From Streptomyces sp. NBC_00193 (GTDB lineage: Bacteria > Actinomycetota > Actinomycetes > Streptomycetales > Streptomycetaceae): a DNA stretch of 64,000 nt. The position numbers and the translations under genes are program-made. Below are positions 34,321-43,515 of this stretch, one piece after another (within the stretch, counting starts at the first letter, position 1; each line of letters opens with the position of its first letter). The stretch covers positions 4,030,001-4,094,000 of the forward strand of contig NZ_JAPEMM010000001.1 of assembly GCF_026342735.1 (NCBI RefSeq). Direction: 5' to 3'. The notes beneath the pieces were generated by a model. That model worked only from the letters and a program-made list of their open reading frames with translations. It was not told where the DNA came from and searched no databases.

Positions 34321-34728
34321 ATGAACGACACCCAGGTGACGCTGGTGGGCTACGTGGCCACGCAGATCGACTACAAGGACACGGCGAGCGGCCCGGCGGC
34401 CCGGTTCCGCTTCGCGGTCACCCCGAGGTACTACGACCGGAAGAAGGAGACCTGGGCGGACGCGCCCACCAGTTTCTACACGGTGTGGGCCCGGCGCGGC
34501 CTCGCCGTGAACCTCGCCGGATCCGTCTCCGTCGGTGAACCGCTGGTGGTCCACGGAAGGCTGCGGGTGCGGGAGGACCCGCCCGACGGGGAGGGCAACC
34601 GGTGGTTCTCGGCCAACATCGACGCGACCGCCATCGGGCACGACCTGAACCGCGGCACGGCGGCCTTCCGGCGGGTCGTCAGGACGGACGTACCGCTGAT
34701 GGCCCCTCAGAAGGCGGCGGTGGTCTGA
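34321..34728 (+). CDS. ssbB: Single-stranded DNA-binding protein, SsbB type
   Basis: A 135-residue OB-fold protein: 'MNDTQVTLVGYVATQIDYKD', 'ARFRFAVTPRYYD', 'TSFYTVWARRGLAVNLAGSVSVGEPLVVHGRLRV' and 'WFSANIDATAIGHDLNRG' are the SSB strands in order. It ends at 'MAPQKAAVV' and lacks the Gly-rich linker and acidic DDDIPF-type tip through which the main SSB binds partner proteins. That is how the second streptomycete SSB, SsbB, differs from SsbA; SsbB has been tied to chromosome segregation in sporulating hyphae. It lies 136 bp after the dynamin pair on the same strand. An unusual feature is the two DnaA-like boxes upstream. Confidence 0.85.
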   Translation: MNDTQVTLVGYVATQIDYKDTASGPAARFRFAVTPRYYDRKKETWADAPTSFYTVWARRGLAVNLAGSVSVGEPLVVHGRLRVREDPPDGEGNRWFSANIDATAIGHDLNRGTAAFRRVVRTDVPLMAPQKAAVV

Positions 34729-34773
34729 GTGTTCGAGGAGGCTAGGATTCCCCGGTACTCACGGGCACCTGGG

Positions 34774-34788
34774 CCTTCGGCCCGAAGG
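34774..34788 (+). promoter_or_regulatory. Hairpin overlapping the ribosome-binding site of the thioester-domain gene
   Basis: CCTTCGG-C-CCGAAGG at 34774-34788 runs into the GAAGGGGAAGA ribosome-binding site before GTG 34797. If formed in mRNA it would hide the site, so translational control is possible. Confidence 0.35.
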
Positions 34789-34796
34789 GGAAGACT

Positions 34797-36128
34797 GTGT
34801 CGATTGCCGTTCCCGCACCCTCCGCTCCTACCGCCGCCATGGGCATGGCTCCTGTCGGCACTCCTGGCGCTCCGCTTCCCCCTGCCGGGCAGGCCTGCGA
34901 CGCACCAGCGACGCGCACCACGTCCGCCGCGGCCATACGGGGCTCCGTGCGGCGGCCGATCGCGGTGGCCCTGCTCGCCGCCGCGCTGGCCGGGGCGCCG
35001 GGTGCGATCGCGGCCGCCGACGCCGGCCCGGCCGCACCCCGGTCGCCGGAGGGAGCGAGCGCCGTCCTGGACGGGCTGAAGACGTACGGACAGGCCGTCC
35101 TGCGCGGCACGGACGGGACCGCGCGGCAGATCCCGGCGGGCCTGTACGAGATGCGGGTCGACGGCGGCGGCATGCTCCAGACGTACGGAGTCGGCGTCGC
35201 GGGCGATGCGCAGCCCCAGGCCCGGTTCACGGAGATCGGGTGGAGCGGCACGCCGCTCGCCGGGAACGGCGAGGCGGGCCGGATCCGCTGGGTGCTGGAG
35301 CACTCCTACCCCCAGCTGAACGATCTGGCCGGACTCGCCAAGGCGGCCGGAGCCGCGACGCTCACCGCGGAGAGCGCGGCGGCCGGGACCCAGGTGGCCA
35401 TCTGGCGCCTGGCCGAGGGCGCATGGGTGGAGGCCGTCGATCCGCAGGCGGAGAAGCTGGCCGACTACCTCCAGCGGGAGGCGCGGCGGCTGCCCGAACC
35501 GCCGGCGTCACTCGCGGTGGATCCCGGCGAGGTGTCGGGGCCGCTGGGCACCCGGATCGGGCCGGTCACCGTGCGGACGGGCGCGCAGAGCGTGAGCGTG
35601 ACCCCGGACGCGGCGGCCGTGGCCATGGGAGTACGGGTGGTGGACGCCCAGGGTCTGCCGGTCAGCTCCGCGGTCAACGGGGGGAAGCTGTTCTTCGAGG
35701 TGCCGGAGGGGACGCCGGACGGCAGTGCCGAGATCACCCTCCGCGGGTCCACCCGCGTGCCGGTCGGGCGGGTCTTCACCAGCGGGGTCCCGGCGCAGGT
35801 CCAGATCGTGGCCGGCTCCAGCGAGTCCGCGGCGGTGGCCACGGCGAAGGCGAGGTGGCCGCGGCTCCCCGTCGCCCAGCCGGCCGACGACGCGGCGGCG
35901 TCGGGCGGGGCGATGACGGCGCTGGGCACGCTGTCGGAATCCGCCTCGCCCCTGGACTCGGACAGCTCCGAGGAACGGCTGGCCGCCAGCGGCAGCTCGG
36001 CGGCCACCCCGGTGATCGCCTCCCTGGCGGTGGGCCTGGTCGTCCTGGGCGGCCTGGTCGTCCTCCTCCTGCGCAAGCGCCCCCTGGAGGACGGCCCCAC
36101 CCCGAACCGGACGCCGGACCCGGAGTAG
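34797..36128 (+). CDS. Degenerate thioester-domain (TED/TQXA) surface protein lacking the thioester cysteine
   Basis: A 443-residue surface protein. Fifty residues precede a signal peptide 'RRPIAVALLAAALAGAPGAIAAADA'. The next region matches actinobacterial thioester-domain proteins: 'IPAGLYEMRVDGGGMLQTY', 'GRIRWVLEHSYPQLNDLAGLAK' and 'AAAGTQVAIWRLAEG' with the reactive glutamine at 199. The residue after 'LQTY', normally the cysteine of YCID, is glycine (131), giving 'YGVGVAG', so no Cys-Gln thioester can form. Two Ig-like beta domains follow, then a Ser/Asp linker, a transmembrane helix (~402-424) and a basic tail. No LPxTG-type motif is seen. GTG 34797 is used; GTG 34947 would place the signal peptide first. 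Confidence 0.8.
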   Translation: MSIAVPAPSAPTAAMGMAPVGTPGAPLPPAGQACDAPATRTTSAAAIRGSVRRPIAVALLAAALAGAPGAIAAADAGPAAPRSPEGASAVLDGLKTYGQAVLRGTDGTARQIPAGLYEMRVDGGGMLQTYGVGVAGDAQPQARFTEIGWSGTPLAGNGEAGRIRWVLEHSYPQLNDLAGLAKAAGAATLTAESAAAGTQVAIWRLAEGAWVEAVDPQAEKLADYLQREARRLPEPPASLAVDPGEVSGPLGTRIGPVTVRTGAQSVSVTPDAAAVAMGVRVVDAQGLPVSSAVNGGKLFFEVPEGTPDGSAEITLRGSTRVPVGRVFTSGVPAQVQIVAGSSESAAVATAKARWPRLPVAQPADDAAASGGAMTALGTLSESASPLDSDSSEERLAASGSSAATPVIASLAVGLVVLGGLVVLLLRKRPLEDGPTPNRTPDPE

Positions 36129-36155
36129 GCCCGGGCCGGGAATCCGACCCACCCC

Positions 36156-36180
36156 GGCAGGGCCGGCCCGGAGCCCTGCC
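36156..36180 (+). terminator. Hairpin terminator after the thioester-domain gene
   Basis: 8-bp stem GGCAGGGC (36156-36163) / GCCCTGCC (36173-36180) with a 9-nt loop, 28 bp past the stop. The remaining bases to 36330 are G-rich spacer without visible motifs. Confidence 0.55.
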
Positions 36181-36330
36181 CCGTGGCTGCGCTCCCGCCT
36201 GGGAACGATGCCCGGGGGCCTGAGTGGGGTCTTCTCGGGATGGGGGGGGTGGGCTCGGCCGGAGGGGTGGGGATCGGGGGGTCCGGGGTGGGGGCTGATT
36301 CGGATTCGGGGGGCCGGGTAGAGGCAGGGG

Positions 36331-37824
36331 ATGGCTGATCAAGAACTGACCTGGAGGGGCGCGGTCGCAAGAGGGGACCGCCGGCTGTTCGACGCGGTGG
36401 CCCGGCGGCACTGGCCCGGGGCCGACCGGGTGCTGCCGCGGCTCGGCCGGGCCGCGAACCACGGGCTGCTGTGGGGCGGGGCCGCCGCGGGGATCGCCGT
36501 CCTCGGCTCGGCCGGGGCCCGCAAGGCGGCCGTGCGCGGGGCCGCGTCGCTGGCACTGGCCTCCGCGACCATCAACACCGTCGGCAAATGGTCCGTGCGC
36601 AGGGCGCGCCCGGTGTTGGACGGGGTGCCCGTCGGGCGGCAGCTCGGCACGCAGCCGCGTACGACCTCCTTCCCGTCCGGGCACGCCGCGTCCGCGTTCG
36701 CCTTCACCGCCGGGGTGGCGCTGGAGTCCCCGCTCCTGGGCGCGGCGCTGGCCCCCGTCGCCGTCTCCGTCGCCTTCTCCCGCGTGTACACCGGAGTCCA
36801 CTACCCCTCGGACGTACTCGCGGGCGCGGCGCTCGGCGTGGCGGCCGGGTTCGTCGTGCGCCGCCTCACCCGGGACGCCGTGGAGGCCAGGATCACGCCG
36901 GGCGACGAGCGGCCCGCCGCGGGGGCGCCCGCGCTGCCCGACGGCACCGGGCTCACGGTGGTCGTGAACACCGGGTCGGGCACGGCCGCCACGACGGGGC
37001 TCGACGAACTGCTGCGCGAGCTGCTGCCGAAGGCCGAGCTCGTCCTGTGCGAGGGCCCGGAGCTCACCGCCGAACTGGCCTCGGCCGCCGAGCGCGCCAC
37101 CGTCCTCGGGGTGTGCGGCGGCGACGGCACGGTCAACGCCGCCGCCACCGCCGCGCTGCGCGCCGGGATCCCCCTGGCGGTGTTCCCCGGCGGCACGCTC
37201 AACCACTTCGCGCTCGACCTCGGCCTCGCGGGAGCCGAGGACACCTGCCGGGCCGTGGCGGCCGGTCACGCGGTCCACATCGGCGTCGGCCGCTTCACCC
37301 CGGGCCCAGGCCCGGACCCCGAGGACACCAGGGCGGGCTACTTCCTGAACAACTTCAGCATCGGGGCCTACCCGGAGCTGCTCGGCCACCGGCTCCGCTG
37401 GGCCCCCCGGATCGGCGGCGGCCCCGCCGCCCTGCTGGCGGCGTACCGGGTGCTGCGCGCGGAGCGCCCGGTACGGCTCAAGCTCGCCGGGAAGCCGCGC
37501 AGCGTCTGGCTGCTCTTCGCGGGCAACGGCACCTACCAGGGCACGGGCCCGGCGCCCCGCTCCCGCAAGAGCCTCGGCGAGGGCCTGCTCGACGTCCGCC
37601 TGGTCCACGGCGGCGGCCGCCCCGGCCCCCGCCTGCTCGCCGCCGCCTTCGCGGGCCCGCTGACCCGCTCCCCGGTCCACGTCGCCACCCGGCTGCGCAG
37701 CCTGCGCGTGAGCGACATCCCCGCCGGCACTCCGCTCGCCTACGACGGCGAGTACGCGCAGGCCCCGACCGCCCTGGTCCTGGACGACCTCCCGGACGCC
37801 CTTACCGTCTACCGCCCCCGCTGA
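36331..37824 (+). CDS. PAP2 phosphatase / diacylglycerol-kinase-like fusion protein
   Basis: A 497-residue two-domain lipid enzyme. Residues ~1-180 are a membrane PAP2 phosphatase with the three signatures 'KWSVRRARP', 'TTSFPSGHAASAFAF' and 'SRVYTGVHYPSDV'. Residues ~205-495 are a diacylglycerol/sphingosine kinase-like catalytic domain with 'VVVNTGSGTA', 'VCGGDGTVNAAA' and 'FPGGTLNHFALDL', then 'SLGEGLLDVRLVHGG' and 'AYDGEYAQAPT'. The pair could dephosphorylate one lipid phosphate and phosphorylate another lipid, working on phospholipid turnover at the inner membrane. This fusion is known in actinobacteria. ATG 36331 fits, with GGCAGGGG upstream. It is probably monocistronic. Confidence 0.88.
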   Translation: MADQELTWRGAVARGDRRLFDAVARRHWPGADRVLPRLGRAANHGLLWGGAAAGIAVLGSAGARKAAVRGAASLALASATINTVGKWSVRRARPVLDGVPVGRQLGTQPRTTSFPSGHAASAFAFTAGVALESPLLGAALAPVAVSVAFSRVYTGVHYPSDVLAGAALGVAAGFVVRRLTRDAVEARITPGDERPAAGAPALPDGTGLTVVVNTGSGTAATTGLDELLRELLPKAELVLCEGPELTAELASAAERATVLGVCGGDGTVNAAATAALRAGIPLAVFPGGTLNHFALDLGLAGAEDTCRAVAAGHAVHIGVGRFTPGPGPDPEDTRAGYFLNNFSIGAYPELLGHRLRWAPRIGGGPAALLAAYRVLRAERPVRLKLAGKPRSVWLLFAGNGTYQGTGPAPRSRKSLGEGLLDVRLVHGGGRPGPRLLAAAFAGPLTRSPVHVATRLRSLRVSDIPAGTPLAYDGEYAQAPTALVLDDLPDALTVYRPR

Positions 37825-37847
37825 GGCCCCGTCCCCCGGGGGGCTCG

Positions 37848-38441
37848 TCACGGCCCCGGGGCGAGACCGGGCGGGGACGGCCGCTCCGCCACCGGCGTGG
37901 AGTCCACGCCCAGGTCGGCCCGCATCACGGCCCGCATGACGTCCGCGCGCTGCGTGAGGTCGGTGAGCCGGGTGTGGATCTCCTCGAAGGAGCCGTCCGG
38001 ATGCGGAGTGCCCTCCGCCAGCCGCATCGTGCGGGCGTACGCCCCCGCCATGCCCCGCGTCATGATGTCCAGCTGGGCGAGCACGGCGGCGGAAGCGATC
38101 ATCTGGGCCTCCGCGAAGACGGTGTGATGGACGTTGCGGACCTCCTCCAGCGTCGCCCGCTCCTCCGGGGTCACCTGTGAGCGCTGGACGAGCCACAGGA
38201 AGGACATGAGGCCGATCCGATAGCGCCGGTACGCGGCGTTCGCCGCCGCGTAGCACTCGCGCCGCCGGGCCAGCTCCGCCACTTCCTGCTCCCGCTGCCA
38301 CCGCGTGCGGTCCACCCGCTGCTCCCGCTCGAACTGCGCCGCCTGCACCCGCGCCAGCATCCGCTGCGAGAGCACCGTCGCCAGCAAAGTCCCGGCCACA
38401 CCGACCACGGCCGCGCCGAGCGCGATCAGTCCGCTGTCCAT
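37848..38441 (-). CDS. Single-pass membrane protein with coiled-coil domain, function unknown
   Basis: A 197-residue protein of no assigned family. One N-terminal membrane helix ('LIALGAAVVGVAGTLLATVLS') is followed by a highly charged helix ('QFEREQREVDRTRWQREQ'-like region rich in R, E and Q) that is predicted to be coiled-coil. A mostly helical cytoplasmic domain with 'RRECYAAANAAYRRYRIGLMSFLWLV' comes after it. The C-terminus is Pro-rich. Similar small actinobacterial proteins are annotated only as hypothetical. ATG 38441 was chosen because it starts the helix directly. It is convergent with the lipid-kinase gene (23 bp gap) and divergent from EttA. Confidence 0.7.
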   Translation of the reverse strand: MDSGLIALGAAVVGVAGTLLATVLSQRMLARVQAAQFEREQRVDRTRWQREQEVAELARRRECYAAANAAYRRYRIGLMSFLWLVQRSQVTPEERATLEEVRNVHHTVFAEAQMIASAAVLAQLDIMTRGMAGAYARTMRLAEGTPHPDGSFEEIHTRLTDLTQRADVMRAVMRADLGVDSTPVAERPSPPGLAPGP

Positions 38442-38636
38442 ACGTCCCCCCACCTCGGCCGCAGCCCCCCGGCCGCGCCCTCATCGGTGGCATCCTGCCG
38501 TGCGCTACAAGGCCTCGGGGGGCTTTCGGAGGCACCGGTCGGGTGGTCTCGGGGCCGAACGGGTTTCCCCCCGGGGATGGACGTCAGGCAAGATGGGGTG
38601 TATCTGCCCACCCATCGATCTGCCGGACGGTTTCTC

Positions 38637-40301
<1,665 letters not shown>

Positions 40302-40319
40302 GGGCCGAGGAAACGGGCC

Positions 40320-40793
40320 ATGGCCAGACACCACTACCGATGCCCCCTCCGCTGGGCGGACATGGATGCCTTCGGGCACGTCAACAACGTCGTCTTCCTC
40401 CGCTATCTGGAGGAGGCGCGGATCGACTTCATGTTCCGCCTCGCGCCGGGGGAGGGCAGTGAGTCCTTCACGGGCGGTTCCGTCGTGGCCCGTCACGAGA
40501 TCGACTACAAGCTGCCCCTCGTGCACCGGCACGAGCCGGTGCTCATCGAGTCCTGGGTGACTCGGATAGGCGCCGCGTCCCTGACCATCCGCTACGAGGT
40601 CAAGGACGAGGCGACCGAGGACGCGCCCGAGACGGTGTACGTGCGCGCCGAGACCGTGGTCGTGCCCTACAACCTCGCCGAGGGGCGGCCCCGCCGCATC
40701 ACGGCCGAGGAGAAGCTCTTCCTCCAGGAGTACCTGGACGAGCCGAAGGCACAGCCGAAGACCGGCGCTCCCGCCGGGGGCATCGCGGCATGA
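40320..40793 (+). CDS. Acyl-CoA thioesterase (hot-dog fold, 4HBT family)
   Basis: A 157-residue single-domain hot-dog thioesterase. The signature 'RWADMDAFGHVNNVVFLRYLEEAR' has the catalytic aspartate and the HVNN segment of the 4-hydroxybenzoyl-CoA/YbgC group. 'HEIDYKLPLVHRHEPVLIESWV' forms the central strands. It hydrolyses an acyl-CoA of unknown chain length in the cytoplasm. ATG 40320 lies 18 bp after EttA with GAGG before it, so it is probably co-transcribed with ettA. It overlaps the next gene by 4 bp (ATGA), so those two are translationally coupled. The C-terminal 25 residues are a Pro/Ala-rich tail. Confidence 0.88.
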   Translation: MARHHYRCPLRWADMDAFGHVNNVVFLRYLEEARIDFMFRLAPGEGSESFTGGSVVARHEIDYKLPLVHRHEPVLIESWVTRIGAASLTIRYEVKDEATEDAPETVYVRAETVVVPYNLAEGRPRRITAEEKLFLQEYLDEPKAQPKTGAPAGGIAA

Positions 40794-41512
40794 ACGAGCA
40801 GCTGCACTTCGCCGACTCCGGGGAGGCGGCGGACCTCGCCGCCTTCCTGGGCCGGCTGGTGCACTACGACCGCGCCGCCGCCGTCCGCCTGCAGGCGCAG
40901 GCCGGCGGCGGCGCGCTCGCCGTTTTCGGGCGGCCGCCGTCCTTCGACGTCCTGGCCGTCCGTACGGTGCGGCTCGCCGCGCCCCTCTCGGCTCCGCTCG
41001 ACCTGACCGTCTCGGCCGGGGAGCTGCTGGAGTCCGTAGACGAGGGCGAGTCGGCCGGCGCCGTCGTCCCCGCGGCCGTCACCGGACCGCCCTGGGCGGG
41101 CGTGCTCCCGCCCCGCGGCGGCTGGACCCCGGTGGCCGGGCTGCCCGGTCCCGAGGCGATGGCCAAGGCCCTGGCGGCCGCCGTCGCCGAGTTCCGGGCC
41201 CGCGACGAGGCCCTGCCCCCGCAGCACCGGACCCGCTCCGAGCGCGACCGCATCGGCCGCGAGATCTGGTCCCGCACGCTGGGGGACACCGAACTTCCGC
41301 TGCGCGCCGTGCACGCCGCGCAGTCCCTGGGCTTCCTGCGGCCCGTACGGTCCACCGTGCCCGCCGCACCCGCCGCACCCCCCCAGCCCGGAGCCGCCGA
41401 GCCGGTGGCCCTGTTCGCCTCGGGCGGCTGGCTGCGGCTGCGCACCCCGTACGGTTCCGTGGCCACGCGCCGCCCGGGCGGCCTCGGCACCCTGCTCGTC
41501 CGCCCGGTCTAG
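40790..41512 (+). CDS. Conserved actinobacterial protein of unknown function
   Basis: A 240-residue soluble protein without recognised domains. It has alternating hydrophobic strands in its first half ('GALAVFGRPPSFDVLAVRTVRLAAP', 'LDLTVSAGELLESVDEG') and a helical middle ('EAMAKALAAAVAEFRARDEAL', 'RTRSERDRIGREIWSRT'). A Pro/Ala linker leads to a final beta part 'ALFASGGWLRLRTPYGSVATRRPGG'. No signal, cysteine or membrane helix is seen. Its ATG overlaps the thioesterase stop (ATGA), so the two are expressed together. It ends 5 bp from the convergent globin gene. I recognise it only as a conserved neighbour, not by function. Confidence 0.75.
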   Translation: MNEQLHFADSGEAADLAAFLGRLVHYDRAAAVRLQAQAGGGALAVFGRPPSFDVLAVRTVRLAAPLSAPLDLTVSAGELLESVDEGESAGAVVPAAVTGPPWAGVLPPRGGWTPVAGLPGPEAMAKALAAAVAEFRARDEALPPQHRTRSERDRIGREIWSRTLGDTELPLRAVHAAQSLGFLRPVRSTVPAAPAAPPQPGAAEPVALFASGGWLRLRTPYGSVATRRPGGLGTLLVRPV

Positions 41513-41517
41513 GCCGT

Positions 41518-41922
41518 CTAGCCCGCGGTGTTGATCATCGAGGCGGCGGCGTACGTCAGGTACCGCCACAGCTGCGCCTCGTGCTCCGGCGCGAGGGCGA
41601 GCTCGTCCACCGCCACCCGCATGTGGGCCAGCCACGCGTCGTGCGCGGCCGCGTCCACCTGGAACGGCGCGTGCCGCATGCGCAGGCGCGGGTGGCCGCG
41701 GTTCTCGCTGTAGGTGTTCGGGCCGCCCCAGTACTGCATCAGGAACAGCGCGAACCGCTCCTCGGCGGGACCGAGGTCCCCCTCCGGGTACATCGGGCGC
41801 AGCAGCGGGTCCTCGGCGACGCCCTGGTAGAAGCGGTGGACCAGACGGCGGAAGGTGTCCTCGCCGCCCACCAGTTCGTAGAAGGTCTGTTCCTGGACCG
41901 TGCCCCGCGGAATCTCATTCAC
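41518..41922 (-). CDS. glbO: Group II truncated haemoglobin
   Basis: A 134-residue 2-on-2 globin of the trHbO type. 'FYELVGGEDTFRRLVHRFYQGVAEDPLLRPMYPEGDLG' covers helices A to E, and 'MQYWGGPNTYSENRGHPRLRMRHAPFQVDAAAHDAWLAHM' holds the proximal histidine region and the conserved tryptophan neighbours. Group II members such as mycobacterial GlbO bind O2 tightly and are linked to oxygen delivery or to NO and peroxide protection at the membrane. The symbol follows GlbO. ATG 41922 follows the conserved 'MNEIPRGTVQEQTFYE'. It stands alone on its strand. Confidence 0.9.
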   Translation of the reverse strand: MNEIPRGTVQEQTFYELVGGEDTFRRLVHRFYQGVAEDPLLRPMYPEGDLGPAEERFALFLMQYWGGPNTYSENRGHPRLRMRHAPFQVDAAAHDAWLAHMRVAVDELALAPEHEAQLWRYLTYAAASMINTAG

Positions 41923-42038
41923 CCGACCATCGTCTCAGACGCCCGGACGGAGGACCCCGGTCCTAGGACCTCCGCGACCCTGCCCCGTGCGACCGCAGCG
42001 CGGTCGCACCCGGGCCGCGTCCGCAGGACAGTGGAGGC

Positions 42039-43025
42039 ATGGGCGCACATGCCGAGGTACGCGACGTACGGGAGACCGCGCACGCCGCCCAGGTGCGGGA
42101 GCTGACCGCAGCCGGGGCGCTGGAGGATCCGCGCTGGCGGGCGGCCTTCGCCGCCGTGCCCCGGCACGTGTTCGTCCCGTACTACTACACCGGCCGCGGC
42201 GCCGGCCACGAGCGCCTCTGGGCCGAGGACCCCGACCCCGAACAGCGGGCCCGCTGGCTGCGCGGGGTCTACACCGACGCCCCGCTCGCCACCCGGCTGC
42301 GCGACGGCGAACTGGTCTCCTCCAGCAGCCAGCCCTCGCTGATGGCCAAGATGCTGGAGGCCCTGGACGTGCGCGACGGGGACCACGTGCTGGAGATCGG
42401 CACGGGCACCGGCTACAACGCGGCCCTGCTCTGCCACCGGCTCGGCGACGACCTGGTCACCACCGTGGACCTGGACGAGGAGATCACCGAGTCGGCGCGC
42501 GCGCACCTGGACCGGCTCGGTTACCACCCGGCCGTCGTCACCGGCGACGGGGCGCGCGGCTGCCCCGCCCGGGCCCCCTTCGACCGGATCCTGGTGACCT
42601 GCACCATCCCGCTGATCCCGCCCGCCTGGCTGGGCCAGTGCCGGCCCGGGGCCCGGATCCTGGCCCCGCTGTCCACCGGGCTGATCGCGCTCACGGTGCG
42701 GGACGCCGCGTTCGCCGAGGGCCGCTTCCTGCACACCTCGGCCTACTTCGTGCCCCTGCGCGGGGCCACGGCCGCGCCGCCGGGCACGTACGGGATGCCG
42801 CAGGGGATCCCGTACGAGCTGGTGGAGAACGAGCGGTTCCAGTTCATGCTCGTGCTCACCTCGGGCGCCCTGCACCCGCGGGAGGCGCTGGACCTGTGGC
42901 GGCGCGAGGACCGGCCGGCGCGCGAGCGCTTCGGGGTGACGGTCGGCGACGCCGGGCAGTGGTCCTGGCTCGACGATCCCCAGGGGCCCTACGTGTGGCC
43001 GCTGGGGGAGGCCGGCCGGTCCTAG
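42039..43025 (+). CDS. Protein-L-isoaspartate O-methyltransferase-like protein
   Basis: A 328-residue SAM-dependent methyltransferase of the PIMT group. The first part, 'AAFAAVPRHVFVPYYYTGRGAG' and 'ELVSSSSQPSLMAKMLEALDV', matches the PIMT N-terminus, where Ser/Ser-Gln-Pro marks the substrate site. The SAM loop is 'GDHVLEIGTGTGYNAALLCHRLG', followed by 'TVDLDEEITESARAHLDRLGYHPAVVTGDGARG' and 'FDRILVTCTIPLIPPAWL'. It is longer than classic PIMT (about 210) by a ~110-residue C-terminal domain. Such long actinobacterial forms may repair isoaspartate or modify peptides, and the actual substrate is unknown. It is probably monocistronic; a PadR unit follows. Confidence 0.83.
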   Translation: MGAHAEVRDVRETAHAAQVRELTAAGALEDPRWRAAFAAVPRHVFVPYYYTGRGAGHERLWAEDPDPEQRARWLRGVYTDAPLATRLRDGELVSSSSQPSLMAKMLEALDVRDGDHVLEIGTGTGYNAALLCHRLGDDLVTTVDLDEEITESARAHLDRLGYHPAVVTGDGARGCPARAPFDRILVTCTIPLIPPAWLGQCRPGARILAPLSTGLIALTVRDAAFAEGRFLHTSAYFVPLRGATAAPPGTYGMPQGIPYELVENERFQFMLVLTSGALHPREALDLWRREDRPARERFGVTVGDAGQWSWLDDPQGPYVWPLGEAGRS

Positions 43026-43030
43026 GCGGG

Positions 43031-43075
43031 AGCGTCACGGGCCCGAGCGTCATGGGCCCGAGCGCCATAGGTCGG
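43031..43075. repeat. Three tandem 15-bp repeats upstream of the PadR gene
   Basis: Three adjoining 15-bp units at 43031-43045, 43046-43060 and 43061-43075. Units 1 and 2 differ by one base (GAGCGTCACGGGCCC, GAGCGTCATGGGCCC); unit 3 is more diverged and runs into the large dyad. Confidence 0.65.
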
Positions 43076-43108
43076 CCATCGACATATGTCGGCTGCCGAG
43101 CTATGGCG
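43065..43108. promoter_or_regulatory. 44-bp dyad, probable PadR operator
   Basis: A dyad centred at 43086.5. The core is CGACAT/ATGTCG (43081-43092) and the outer arms are GCCATAG (43065-43071) and CTATGGC (43102-43108). 18 of 22 bases pair across the centre. It ends 5 bp before the GTG start of the PadR gene, so autorepression is likely. Confidence 0.65.
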
Positions 43109-43113
43109 CGGGT

Positions 43114-43515
43114 GTGAATGATCAAGCTCTTCGCGAGCCGACCCTGCTGATCCTCACGGCGATCGCCGATGCCCCGCGGCACGGATACGCGATCGCCCAG
43201 GAGGTCGAGAAGATTTCGGAAGGCCGCACCAAGATGCGCACCGGAACGCTCTACGGTGCCCTGGAGCGGCTCCTGGAACAGGAACTCATCGCCGTCCACG
43301 AGGAAGAGGTGGTCGACGGACGCAGGCGGCGCAGCTACGCGCTCGCCCCGCGCGGGCGCGAGGTCCTGGCCGCCGAGGCGGCCCGGCTCGCGCGCACCGC
43401 GCAGGAGGCGACCCGGCGGCTGGGGCTCGGCGGGGCGGGTGCCTCCCTCGGTGCCTCCTTCCGCGCCTTCTCCCGTGCCTCCGTCCGCTCCGGCCGGGCG
43501 GTGGTGGACGCGTGA
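43114..43515 (+). CDS. PadR-family transcriptional regulator
   Basis: A 133-residue PadR regulator. The winged helix is 'LLILTAIADAPRHGYAIAQEVEKIS' followed by the wing and recognition segment 'KMRTGTLYGALERLLEQELIAVHEEEVVDGRRRRSYALAPRGREVL'. The ~35-residue C-terminal part is Ser/Ala/Arg-rich and short, as in subfamily 2. Start GTG 43114 places a 44-bp dyad directly upstream. The product therefore most likely represses its own operon. It overlaps the next gene by 4 bp (GTGA), the usual actinobacterial arrangement of PadR plus a membrane protein that it controls. The inducer is unknown. Confidence 0.88.
   Translation: MNDQALREPTLLILTAIADAPRHGYAIAQEVEKISEGRTKMRTGTLYGALERLLEQELIAVHEEEVVDGRRRRSYALAPRGREVLAAEAARLARTAQEATRRLGLGGAGASLGASFRAFSRASVRSGRAVVDA

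Noticed and set aside
34797..36128. Sortase-anchored (LPxTG) surface protein
   Set aside because: A C-terminal helix and basic tail exist, but no LPxTG, LAxTG or similar motif precedes them.
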